From Chlorocebus sabaeus (lineage: Eukaryota; Chordata; Mammalia; Primates; Cercopithecidae), in assembly GCF_047675955.1 (NCBI RefSeq), contig NC_132913.1, positions 71,605,236 to 71,669,235 of the forward strand: a stretch of DNA of 64,000 bases, given 5' to 3'. The first letter of the stretch is position 1. Each line of letters opens with the position of its first letter. A model generated the notes under the pieces. It was not told the DNA's origin. It searched no databases and was given only the letters and a program-made list of their open reading frames with translations. The translations under genes and the position numbers were made by a program. Positions 24,190-34,690 of the stretch are shown here, piece by piece.

Positions 24190-25870
24190 ATAACACAATG
24201 GCAAGAGTAAGTCCTTACTTATCAATAATTACTCTGAATCATTGAATGTAAATGGACTAAACTCTCCACTCAAAAGACACAGAGTGGCTGAATGGATAAA
24301 GAAACAAGATCCATTGATCTGTTGCCTACAAGAAACACATTTAACCTATAAAGGCACACATAGACTGAAAATAAAGGGAGGACAAAAGATATTTCATGCC
24401 AAAGGATACTAAGAAAGAGCAGGAGTAGCTATACTTATATAAGACAAAATGGATTTCAAGACAAAAACTATAAGAAGGGACAAAGAAGGTCACTATATAA
24501 ATGGGTTAATTCAGGAAAGGAATATAACAATTTTAAATATATATGCACATAACACTAGAGTACCCATATATATAAAGCAAATATTATTAGAGCTAATGAG
24601 AGATATAGACCCCAAAACAATAATAGCTGGAGAATTCAACATTCCATTTTCAGCATTGGAAAGATCTTCCATAAAGAATATCAACAAAAAATAATTGGAC
24701 TTAATCTGCACTATAGACCAACTACATGCCAGTAAATTGAAAAATCTAGAAGACATAGACAAATTTCTGGAGATGTCCAACCTACCAGGTTTGAACCCAT
24801 GAAGAAATGCAAAACCTGAACAAACTAATAACAAGTAGTAAAACTGAAGCTAGAATGAAAACTCTTCAAGGAAAGAAAAACTCAGGACTTGATAGCTTCG
24901 CTGCTGAATTCTACCAAATATGTAAAGAACAAATATCAATCCTACTCAAACTATTCTGAAAAATAGAGAAGATAATACTTCAAAACTCAAATCTCTGAGA
25001 CCAGTATTACCCTGATACCAAAACCAGACAAAGACATATCAAAAAACAAAAAACTAAAGGCCAATATCTATGATGCATATCGATGCAAAAATCTTCAAGA
25101 AAATACTAGCCAACCAAATTCAACAATAAATTTAAAAGGTTATTTATTATGACCATTATTATCCCTGGGATGCAAACATTATTCAAACATGGACACATGG
25201 GATCACATCAAGTTAAAAAGCTTCTGCACAGCAAAGGAAACAATCAACAAAGTGAGGAGACCACACACAGAATGAGAGAAAATATTTGCAAACTATCCAT
25301 CTGAAAAGAGATTAATAACCAGAATACGTAAGGAGCTTAAACAATTCTATATGAAAAAAGATCTAATAATCTGACTTAAAAATGGGCAAAATATTTGATT
25401 ATACATTACTCAAAAAAGATATACAAATGGCAAATAGGCATATGAAAAGATACTGAACATCACTGATCATTAGAGAAATGCAAATCAAAACTACAATGAG
25501 ATATCATCTCACCCAAGTTAAAGAGACTTTTATCCCAAAATTAGTCAATAACAAATGCTGGTGAGGATGTAGAGAAAAAGAAACCCTCATACACTGTTGG
25601 TGGGAATGTAACTAGTACAACTAGTATGTAGAACAGTTTGGAGGTTCTGCAAAATCTAAACATTGAGCCAGCAATCCCACTACTGGGTATATGCCCAGAA
25701 GAAAGAAAATCAGTATATTGAAGAGATATCTGCATTCCCATGTTTGTTGCTGTGGCATTATTCACAAGATCCAAGATTTGGAAGCAACCTGTGTCCATCA
25801 ACAGATGAATGAATAAAAAAATGTGGTACATGTACACAATGGAATATTATTCAACCATAAAAAGAATGAG
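24190..25870 (+). pseudogene. L1 ORF2p remnant with two internal deletions
   Basis: Starts in the endonuclease domain ('gaatgtaaatggactaaact' near 24244). The open frame 24449-24694 keeps a run of endonuclease sequence, including 'IIAGEFNIPFS', where active L1 has D in place of the E. At about 24722 the text jumps to the region before the RT. At about 25192 it jumps from the early RT to the C-terminus ('cttctgcacagcaaagga'), so the catalytic palm with the F-A-D-D loop is missing. The C-terminus runs to about 25870. It is non-functional. Confidence 0.75.
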
Positions 25871-26365
25871 ATCCTGTCATTTGCAACAACACAGATGGGA
25901 CTGGAGTTCACTATGTTAAGTGAGGTAAGTCAGGCACAGGAAGACAAAAATCATATGTTGTTACTTATTTGTGGGATCTAAAAATCAAAACGATGGAGCT
26001 CATGAACATAGAGAATAGAAGGAAGGTTGACAGAGGCTGGGAAGGATAGTGTGGGGCAGGGGAGGGTTGAGGATGGTTAATAGGTTCAATAAAATCATAG
26101 TTATAAAGAGTGAATAAGACTTACTATTTGATAGCACAAAAGGGTGACTATAGTTAACAATTTAATTGTACATTTTAAAATAACTAAAACAGTATAACTT
26201 AATTGTTTATAACACAAAGGATAAATGAGAGAATGGATAACCCATTTATTATGATGTAATTATTATGTATTGCATGCCTGTGTAAAAACATCTCATGTAT
26301 CCTATAAATATATACACCTAGTAAGCACCCACAAAAATTAAAAATTAAAAAGTAAAAATGGAAAT

Positions 26366-27063
26366 AAAAATTATAATAATATAACATGCATGAAGGGCAA
26401 TGACTTTCATTTTCTTTTTTAATGAACTAGCTCCAGAACATAGAACAGTGACCAAAACACGGTACATGTGAAAACTATGTGTGCAAGCAATGAGGGAATT
26501 GATTAATAAGTGGAGTGTAACTGACAGCAATTTAATAAGGATTATTCAAATTTGATATTAAAAATAAAGTTAAAGTTAGTAATATAACTATAAATCTACT
26601 AGCAAAATGGGTTGGTACACAATTGTAAAGTTTGTACTACACATGTTCACACAGATGGGCCTTTATTTAAGCTTTGCTATCATTCATTGTTGCCTCAATA
26701 TTGTTTTTGTTAGTCCCCCAAAAGTAATGTATTTTGAAGTCCTGTTACCTTTGCTATTTAATTGTAAATCAGAGTAAGTACAGTGTAACTCTTATCTGTT
26801 TACTTTAATGCAGCCTTTTAATTTGTTTGTTCTTGTTTGTTTGTTTACAGTACATAGTAACAAATACATCTATAATCTTTAGCTAGTGGTTTTCCACATC
26901 CTAGTCTTTAAGATAAACATGTATTGTAACTCAATATGAATCATTAATATCCTTATTTGTAAAACTATTTTAGTCATAATTTTTCAAAATTTGTTGGTAC
27001 AATGTTTTAACTTTCATGTTGAATCTCATTTCCTAATGGAAAAATAGAACACATAGGGAAAAT
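26366..27063. other. Unassigned sequence
   Basis: No gene was seen. 26720-26760 ('cccccaaaagtaatgtattt', then 'gaagtcctgttacc') weakly resembles an MLT1 start, but too little is preserved. A short (GTTT)n run is at 26825-26848. Confidence 0.4.
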
Positions 27064-27081
27064 AATTATTTAGTCCTTCTT

Positions 27082-27141
27082 TTTTTTAATTTTTAAATTT
27101 TTTATTATTATTATACTTTAAGTTATGCACACGTACCCTAG
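27082..27141 (-). mobile_element. 60-bp L1 insertion with 5' inversion
   Basis: A tiny reverse-strand L1 3' end. A T-rich tail complement is followed by 'tattatactttaagtt', the inverted L1 3' terminus. Then comes 'atgcacacgtaccctagaa', which is the next L1 segment in the opposite orientation. It is flanked by the exact 18-base direct repeat 'aattatttagtccttctt' at 27064-27081 and 27142-27159. Read on the element's strand, the target begins after 'ctt' with 'aagaag', close to the L1 endonuclease preference. The whole looks like a twin-primed insertion. Confidence 0.85.
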
Positions 27142-27159
27142 AATTATTTAGTCCTTCTT

Positions 27160-28683
27160 AAGTGGCTTCTGGTAAATAAAATTGAGTTCTATTTCTATGT
27201 CTAGTATTAAATTTTACATTTTAACAACAATACTAAAACAAATAAGGCCTTGGTTTAATTTTGCAGAGGACAGAGAATATGGAGAAAATATCTCATGAAG
27301 ATATTCCACGAAAAAACAAATAACTGATGGAGTTCAATTTAGAGAAGGGATGCCTTTGAGAGGCTATGAAACTTTTATTCAAATAGTCTTGGAGCTTTGT
27401 GTGTTGAGCCTGATACTATTAGCTCCACAAGTAGATCTGTGTTAAAATAAATGTGTAGACATTACCCAATGACATATTGTGGTTCAAGGAAAGCAGAACT
27501 TTCTTACAACTCATTAAATTCATAAATAAAATGTAATATTATATGTAATGTGGTGGGTGCACTATTATCAGAGGAATTCAAACAGAGCTACCGAGTAAGG
27601 CATGGTTAAAGGGAAGAAACAATGATACCTCCTAAAAGTAGCATACTCTGCTACCTCCCACATTAAATTTATGTCTCCCACCCCGACACAAATTTGAATT
27701 TCTAACCCCTTAAAGTTGAAAAAGGAAGAGGGAAATGACAAAAGCAGAGGGAGAGAGTGAGCACTCGAACAAGCACCTGAGCCTCAGATGGTGATGCTAC
27801 TCTGCAGATTACATGAGGAGTTGCTATCTGTGGTCTGTGCTAGCTTGAAACACTCCAGGGAAGTGATAGTAATTTTAGTGTGGAATGGACGAGATGCAAA
27901 GTGAGAGGCAGCCTTGAGGGGAGGAGGAAGAATGATGCCTAGAAGACTAAACCTTACAGCCCAGAATTCTCAGCCTAGAAAAAGGCTAATATGGATTATT
28001 TAACATTGAAACCTGAATACCTTGTATCTCAAAGGATCATGCTGACATGGATAATGATAAGTATGCTATGCACTGACCATATAGAACTGAAGATTACAGG
28101 GTCTATTTTCTATATATTCAATATGTCTCCTGGAGTCATGGAAACACAAAAATAAGAAGAATTATTACAATGAAAGATTGAAGTGATTTGTTCTATCAAC
28201 TCTTGGAATCAGAAATATTTAGATTTAGAGAGCTAAAATAAATAATTTGTTCATCTCTAGCATATCCAACTTTCAGCAGTAAGACCATGTATATAAATTA
28301 CACACATAGAAAAAGATCCATATGTATATATATAGCGAGAAAAGGGCTATAAATATGTAGATCAATTATTCATAAGTGTGTATGTCTAAATATAAATAGT
28401 TTTTCTCTCATCGTGGAGACAATATGATTCATATATAATATACATATACATATAAGAACTCAGCAATAGTCCTCCTCGTAAGTGGGATTTTGTGGAGAAG
28501 TAGAAAGGGAGGACTTTTAATATTTACTATATTCTCCTGTATTGCTTCTAATTTTGCAATAAGCATATATTATATTTTTATTAATATTAAATGATATTTT
28601 CAAGACTTCAATAAATGAAATAATTACTTTTTCTGTTGTTCTCCTCAACCTCTGCCTTGACTGCTACATTAAGAATAGGGTTC
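27160..28683. other. Unassigned sequence
   Basis: No coding signal or clearly named repeat. 27650-27850 has blocks faintly like an old LTR ('gaatttctaaccccttaaag'), which I do not call. AT/TA-rich simple tracts occur at 28318-28338 and 28430-28455. Confidence 0.4.
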
Positions 28684-28703
28684 GTGTGTGTGTGTGTGTG
28701 TGT
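28684..28703. repeat. (GT)n microsatellite
   Basis: About ten uninterrupted GT units. Confidence 0.95.
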
Positions 28704-28780
28704 TCTTTCTTGATATATCTTCAGAACCTATAATAGTGCTTTGCATATGACAGGCACTGAATAAATATTGCATATCTGAA
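28704..28780. repeat. L2/MIR-like fragment
   Basis: 'aatagtgctttgcatatgac' followed by 'aggcactgaataaatattgc' is a diverged reverse copy of the common L2/MIR motif ('...gcacatagtaggcactcaataaat'). It is very short. Confidence 0.5.
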
Positions 28781-29504
28781 TTACCTCTAGATAGATAGTA
28801 TAATGTTCTAAAGGGAAAGAAGTATGTCATTTCCATTTAATGAACATATGGTAATATAATATCATTAAAATGGTGAATAGTAATATTTGATGTTTTTATT
28901 TTTGATGCTTTATGACATTAAGTTAAATAGTCTCTTAAAAGGAAAAGAAAGATATTTTAAACATTTCTATCACAATCAATAATAATTAAGGGAAAAATAG
29001 TTCTAACGTTTACAGGGTAATCTTCATCATGTGGGAATTGTGCAAAACAGGACTACGTGCCACATAGAGGGCGCTGGGTCTCATTTTCATGAAGGACATA
29101 GCAATGACACTTTTGATACTAATCTCCAACTGAGGTTATTCATAAGTCAGGGTATTTTCAATGTGTTAACATGATCAACTCACTATCTGTAATTCTTTAA
29201 AGCCTAACCTCATTTTGATAAACTTGCTTTGATATTTCATCATTTATAATATACTGGGACTCTCAAAAGTCAAAATATGCTAGGCCATTTTTAACCTCTG
29301 GGATATGTTGATGAAAACATCTGAAAATGCCAGATACCCTGATAATTTTTCTTTTTTTAAACTCTTGTTCTAATAAGTTATTTATAATAAATTGTGACAA
29401 AAATGGGACACAGGCTTTAAGTGTTCATTCCTAGTGTGTATTAGCATTTTCTCTATCATATTTTATGTAGGGAGCATTAAATTTAGCTTTTTAACTCTAA
29501 ATTT

Positions 29505-29507
<3 letters not shown>
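28781..29507. other. Unassigned sequence with one possible CTCF core
   Basis: AT-rich and without genes or named repeats. The one GC-rich spot, near 29061-29077, is listed separately. Confidence 0.4.
29061..29077 (+). promoter_or_regulatory. Possible CTCF-binding core
   Basis: 'cacatagagggcgctgg' holds the core 'AGAGGGCGC' of the CTCF motif (AG-G/A-GGC-G/C). The upstream half (the CCA part) matches poorly. It stands out because the surrounding sequence is AT-rich and CpG-poor. It is a sequence match only. Confidence 0.3.
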
Positions 29508-29544
<37 letters not shown>

Positions 29545-29558
29545 CTCTCTCTCCTCGG

Positions 29559-29596
<38 letters not shown>
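29508..29596. repeat. Compound (CT)n / (GT)n microsatellite
   Basis: About seventeen CT units (29508-29542), an interrupted CT/C-G stretch (29543-29560), then eighteen GT units (29561-29596). The long pure runs suggest high length variability and a tendency to non-B structure. Confidence 0.97.
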
Positions 29597-29597
<1 letters not shown>

Positions 29598-29600
<3 letters not shown>

Positions 29601-30562
29601 CTTGTTTTAGATTTACTAATGATACTGACTGGGGGGAACATATATGAAAAAAATCCAATTTAACTTATTAGTTCAATGAATGAGCCAGGCACTTTTCTAG
29701 GTGCTCTCATGTTTGTGATTCCGTCAGTGTTTCACTAAATATTCTATTACACATGGACTTGAAAATCATTGGTTTAGAAAAATGTTAGCTATTTTGCTGA
29801 TTTCCATATTTGGGTTTATGTTATGTCCATCAAAAATAGGAGTAGATTACACTCTGATATTGTTTTTCAACCATAGGAAACAGTTAGCAAACAAAGAGAT
29901 AGAACAAATCGGTTTTAGTTTATTTCCTTATTCAGGCAAGTTGGTAATCTTAACCCATATGAACATTTCTGAACCAAACCACCTCTTGCTGAAATTTATT
30001 TGTTACTTTTTTTTGCCTTATTAGGAACACAGGGGGGCACGTGCTTCCTTAGCCTATCTGCTGATACAGAAATGTTATGAAGTAGGTAGAATTTTTAACT
30101 AAGGCAGTTTTAGGCTTAGATTTGCAGAGGTAAATTATACTATTTCAGACAGATACTCTATAGCTTAACTTTACACGTTGGTGTTTCTTCCTTAAACATA
30201 TTTTCTTATTTGGTACAGCAATATTATTCTTTGGAAAAGGAAAATTCATTATTTGTACTACATGACTTGGGCACATTTGGGATATTCCCAAAGATATCTA
30301 ATAATAATATGAGTGCAAAACTTTATTTAATTAAGCAAGAGTAAAATCAAATAGCAATCAACTTGTTCAATATAACTGTGACAGACTATGATCTTCCAGG
30401 AAAATAATTAAACTATATCAGATTTTTTAATTAATAGACCATGTTTGCTTAATCCATAGATTTTATTTTAAAATTCTCTAAAATACTAAAATAAATCATT
30501 CTCACAGATTCTGTGATTCAAAAGTCAATCTAATGAAGAATGTAGTATAAAATGGTTGAATT
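29598..30562. other. Unassigned sequence
   Basis: No genes. 29675-29735 ('gagccaggcacttttctagg') carries a faint L2/MIR-like motif. The open frame 29782-30024 (80 residues) has no recognisable domain and no supporting context, so it is treated as chance. Confidence 0.4.
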
Positions 30563-30617
30563 TCTCTGATGATCAGTGATGTTGAGCTTCTTTTCATATG
30601 TTTCTTGGCCGCATAAA

Positions 30618-30628
<11 letters not shown>

Positions 30629-30653
<25 letters not shown>

Positions 30654-30925
30654 CTGAGACAGAGTCTCGCTCTGTCGCCCAGGCTGCCGGATCTCAGCTC
30701 ACTGCAAGCTCTGCCTCCTGGGTTTACGCCATTCTCCTGCCTCAGCCTCCCGTGTAGCTGGGACTACAGGCGCCCGCCACCTCGCCTGGCTAGTTTTTTG
30801 TATTTTTTAGTAGAGACGGGGTTTCACCGTGTTAGCCAGGATGGTCTCGATCTCCTGACCTCGTGATCCGCCCGTCTCGGCCTCCCAAAGTGCTGGGATT
30901 ACAGGCTTGAGCCACCGCGCCAGGC
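30629..30925 (-). mobile_element. AluY, monkey subtype with short deletion, reverse
   Basis: Reverse-strand young Alu with a long T run (the A tail) at its left and an exact 14-base target duplication 'aaatgtcttctttt' (30615-30628 and 30926-30939). On the plus strand 'ccaggctgccggatctcag' lacks about 11 bases normally present between 'ggctg' and 'ccggatc'. The 'gctagttttttgtatttttt' and 'aggcttgagccaccg' variants fit the AluYR lineages of Old World monkeys. It interrupts the L1PA. The forward frame at 30576-30866 is a shadow. Confidence 0.93.
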
Positions 30926-30939
30926 AAATGTCTTCTTTT

Positions 30940-31202
30940 GAGAAGTGTCTGTGCATATCCTTTGCCCACTTTTTGATGTTTTTTCTTTTCTTGTAAATTT
31001 GTTTAAGTTCCTTGTAAATTCTGGATATTAGACCTTTGTCAGATGGGTAGATTGCAAAAATTTTCTTCCATTCTATAGGTTTCCTGTTCACTCTGATGAT
31101 AGTTTCTTTTGCTGTGCTCTTTAGTTTAATGAGATCCCATTTGTCCATTGTGGCTTTTGTTGCAATTGCTTTTGGCATTTTTGTCATGAAGTCTTTGCCC
31201 AT
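30940..31202 (-). pseudogene. L1 ORF2p fragment in the inverted segment
   Basis: The reverse frame that ends inside the Alu contains 'VNRKPIEWKKIFAIYPSDKG', typical of the post-RT part of L1 ORF2p. It runs on into antisense Alu codons, making an accidental L1-Alu chimera of 131 residues (30807-31202). No function is expected. Confidence 0.75.
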
Positions 31203-31468
31203 GCCTATGTCTTCAATGGTATTGCCTAGATTTTCTTCTAGGATTTTTATAGTTTTGGATTTTATATTTAAGTATTTAATCCATCTTGAGTTAATTTTTG
31301 CAAAAGGTGTAAGTAAGAGATTCAGTTTCAGTTTTCTGCATATGGCTAGCCAGTTTGCCCAGCATCATTTACTGAATAAGAGATCCTTTCCCCGTTGTTT
31401 GTTTTTGTCAGGTTTGTCGAAGATCAACTGGTTGTACATATGTGGTGTTATTCCTGAGGGCTCTGTTC

Positions 31469-31930
31469 AGAGAAATGCAATTCAAAACCACAATGAGATA
31501 CCGTCTCAGGCCAGTCAGAATGGCAATTACTAAAAAGTCAGGAAACAATAGATTCTGGCGAGGCTGTGGAGAAATAGGAACACTTTTACACTATTGGTGG
31601 GAATGTAAATTAGTTCAACCATTGCAGAAGACAACGTGGTAATTCCTCAAAGATCTAGAACCAGGAATACCATTTGATCTAGCAATCCCATTACTGGGTA
31701 TGTACCCAAAGGAATATAAATCATTCTGCTATAAAGACATGCACATGTCTGTTTACTGCAGAAATATTTACAATAGCAAAGGTGGAACCAACCCAAATGC
31801 CCATTAATGATAGACTGGATAAAGACGATGTGGTACATATATACCACAGAATACTATGCAGCCATAAAAAGAAATGAGATCATGTGGTTTGCAGCTGGAA
31901 GCCATTATCCTCAGCAAACTAACACAGAAA
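31469..31930 (+). pseudogene. L1 ORF2p C-terminal fragment
   Basis: Forward ORF2 tail. The frame ending at 31642 includes 'LLHYWWECKLVQPLQKTTW', matching the C-terminal ORF2p region. It is then cut by a stop where the family continues. Frames further right still resemble the last ORF2 residues. Confidence 0.75.
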
Positions 31931-32165
31931 TAGAAACCAAACACCGCATGTTCTCACTCAGAAGTGGGAGTTGAACAATGGGAACACATGGACACAGAGA
32001 GGGGAACAACACACACCAGGGACTGCTGGGGGTAGGATGCAAGGGGAGGGAACTTAGAGGATGGTTCAATAGGTGTAGCAAACCACCATGACACATGTAG
32101 ACCTATGTAGCTAATCTGCACATTCGGCATATGTATCTCTTTTTATAGAATAAAGAAGAACAAAA

Positions 32166-32430
32166 AAATTAAAACATATGTATATATAATAAAATAAAAT
32201 AGTCGAATTATTAGTGTCATGTAGACATCATTTGGAAGTGCAATCACAGGCTGTGGGACACAAACAGAAATTAACAAGGGAAAGTACTTTCACCTCTGTT
32301 ACCTCCTGAAGTAGAGATTATTTATTCAGCCAAACCCTGGTGCTAGATGCACAAAAACTGTTTATTATGTGTGAGCATAATAAGCTTTTATCTTTTATAG
32401 TAGAACTATATGGGTATGCTGCTTTCAAAA
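32166..32430. other. Unassigned sequence between two L1s
   Basis: Nothing recognised. It includes the right target duplication of the L1PA. Confidence 0.4.
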
Positions 32431-34690
32431 CGATTTAATTTTTTATATTTTGATTTTTTAAATTGAGATAAAATACATCTAACATAAAATTTGAAAATTT
32501 AATGATTTCAACAGTACCATTCAGTGACATTAATGACAATCACAATGTTGTACAGCCATGACCAGTATCTACTTCCAAAACTTTTCTGTTATCCCAAACA
32601 GTTATGCTATACTCATTAAGCAACAACTTTCCATTTCCGTCTCCCTTCAGTACCTGGCAACCTCTAATCTAGTTTCTGTCTCTATGAATCTATAGATATT
32701 TTATATAAGTAGAATAATAAATTATTCGACCTTTATATCTGACTTATAGAGCCCATCACAATGTTTTCAAGTTTCATTCATGTTGTAGCATATATTAAAA
32801 CTTTGTTCCTTCTTGGCTAAATAATATTCTGTTATATGTATAGATGACATTCTGTTTATTCATTCATCCGTTGATCAACACTTGAATTCTTTCCACCTTT
32901 CCACCATTCCGGTCATTGTGAATGATGCTGCAATAAGTATTGGTGTAAATGTTTGAGTCCTTGTTTCAATTCTTCTGAGTATAAGCCTGGAAATGTAGTT
33001 GCTGGGTCATAGGATAATTTTGTTTAACTTCTTGAGGAACTGCCAAACTGTTTTCCACAGCAGCTGCACCATTTTACATTTCCTCCAGCAATGTATGAGG
33101 ATTTCAATTTCTCCACACTCACAAAAAATTATTTTCCCTTTTTGTTTTTTAATAAAACATGCCTAGGATGTACAAATTGGTATCTAGTTGTACTTTTTAT
33201 TTGCATTTCACTAATAACTAATAATAATGATCTTTTTATGTTCTTTTGGCCATTTGTATATCTTATTTGGAGAAATGTTTACTTAATTTCTTTGCTCATT
33301 TTAAAATAAGGTAGTTTGTGTGTTGTTGAGTTCAAGAGTTTTTTAATATAATGTGGATATTAAATTCTTATTTTAGTATGTAATTTGCAAATGTTTTCTC
33401 TCATTCCGCCAGTTTTCACTTTCTTGTTAGTATCGTTTGATCCACAAACATTTTAAAATTTTTGATGAAGTTTAATATACATTTTTTCTTTGTATTTTGT
33501 GCTTTTGGTGTCATTTGATAATTCCCTTGCCATATCCGAGATTAAGAAGATTAACCCCTACGTTTTCTTCTGAGAGTTTTATGGTTTCAGCTTTTGTCCT
33601 TAGATTGTTGTTCCATTTCAATTAATTTTTACATAACGTGAGTTAGGGGTCTAATTTTATTATTTTGCATATGTAAAGCCAGTTTCTCACCACCATTTAT
33701 CAAAGATGCTATTCTTTTTCAACTAAGTAGACTTGGCACCTTGCCACAAATCAACTGCTCGTTCATGTATGGAATTATATCTGGACTCTCAATTCTGTTC
33801 CACTGGTCTATAGGTCTATCCTTATGCCAATACAACACTGTTTTGATTATTGTAGCTTTGTAGTAGGCATCAAACCTGAGAAGTATGAGACTTCCAACAT
33901 TGTTCTTCTTTTCCAAAATTGTTTTGGTTATTGGGGGCCAATTTAAGTTTCATATGAATTTAAAGATTGACTTTTCAATTTCTTCCAGTGTTTTACAATT
34001 TTCAAGGTACAAGTCTTTCATCTCCTTCATTACATTCATTATTTGGTATTTCATTCTTCTAGATGTTATTGCAAATGGACTTGCTTTCATAATTTCATTT
34101 GGCAGATTGTTGCATATTGATGTATCCTACACCTTTCCTGAATTTATTACTAGCTCTGGAAGATTTCTTGTAGATTATTTGATGCTTTCTATGTAGAATG
34201 ATGTCATTTATAAACAGAAGTAACTTCCGTGATAATTTTGATTTTTTAAAATTTATTTTAATTGTCTTATTGTTCCATTTAGCACTTCCAGGACAAAGTT
34301 GAATAAGAGAGGTCGAAAGCAGGCACCCTTGTGTTCCTATTCATAAGGAGAAACATTTTGGTCTTTCACCATCAGGTATGATGTTAGCTGTGAGTTTTAC
34401 ATAAATAACCTTTAATATGTTAAGAAAATTCCCTTCTTTTCTTTGATTTTTGAATATTTTAGCATGAAAGGATGTTGAATTTTTGTCCAATGTCTTTTCT
34501 ACATCAAGTGAGTTGATTACCTGTTGTTTTTCTTCAGTCTATTAAATAGTGCATTATATTTATTTATTTTCTTATGTCTAACCACCCTTGAATTCCTAGG
34601 ATAAATCTCATTTGGTCATGTTAAATCATCCTTTTAATATGCTGTTTGATTGGTGAGTATTTCTTTGTGGAATTTTTTTTTTTTTTTACC
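32431..34690 (-). mobile_element. L1M 3' end, antisense
   Basis: Reverse old L1. The left part is the inverted 3'UTR: 'accattcagtgacattaatg' near 32516, 'ctacttccaaaacttttctg' near 32570 and 'catccgttgatcaaca' near 32865. The inverted ORF2 C-terminus follows ('gaactgccaaactgttttcc' near 33037) and then RT text ('ggatgttgaatttttgtcca' near 34470). It ends near a T run at 34672-34687. No sense frame survives. The plus-strand open frames 33091-33309 and 33885-34196 are antisense shadows. Confidence 0.82.

Larger units (their letters stand above)
20269..26365 (+). mobile_element. L1 (L1PB/L1MA-like), long copy with inner deletions
   Basis: Begins with an L1 5'UTR ('gatggggcaagttggcggaa' near 20273) and runs through the 5'UTR, ORF1 remnant, ORF2 remnant and 3'UTR. 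It ends in an A-rich tail ('ccacaaaaattaaaaattaa' near 26329). The 3'UTR has 'ggttgacagaggctgggaag' near 26025 and 'tgatagcacaaaagggtgac' near 26129. It is interrupted by an LTR (21458-21877) and an Alu (23819-24147). Two jumps in ORF2, near 24722 and 25192, show deleted segments. No coding capacity survives. Confidence 0.85.
30564..32165 (+). mobile_element. L1PA-like insertion with 5' inversion
   Basis: A younger primate L1 made of two parts. 30564-31468 is ORF2 text in reverse orientation ('tctctgatgatcagtgatg' to 'attcctgagggctctgttc'). 31469-32165 is the adjoining downstream ORF2 and 3'UTR in forward orientation ('agagaaatgcaattcaaaac' onward), ending in an A-rich tail. The two parts meet at neighbouring L1 positions, as in twin priming. 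Imperfect direct repeats flank it (30549-30563 'aaaatggttgaattt', 32196-32210 'aaaatagtcgaatta'). The reverse part is cut by an Alu at 30629-30925. Confidence 0.9.

Noticed and set aside
20269..26365. Possibly active full-length L1
   Set aside because: ORF1 and ORF2 are broken, the RT palm is missing and two insertions split the element.
30807..31202. 131-residue reverse open frame
   Set aside because: It is L1 ORF2p text joined to antisense Alu; a chimera of two transposons, not a gene.
31096..31533. 145-residue forward open frame, the longest in the window
   Set aside because: Most of it is the antisense of L1 ORF2 and it then crosses the inversion joint. No independent coding signal.
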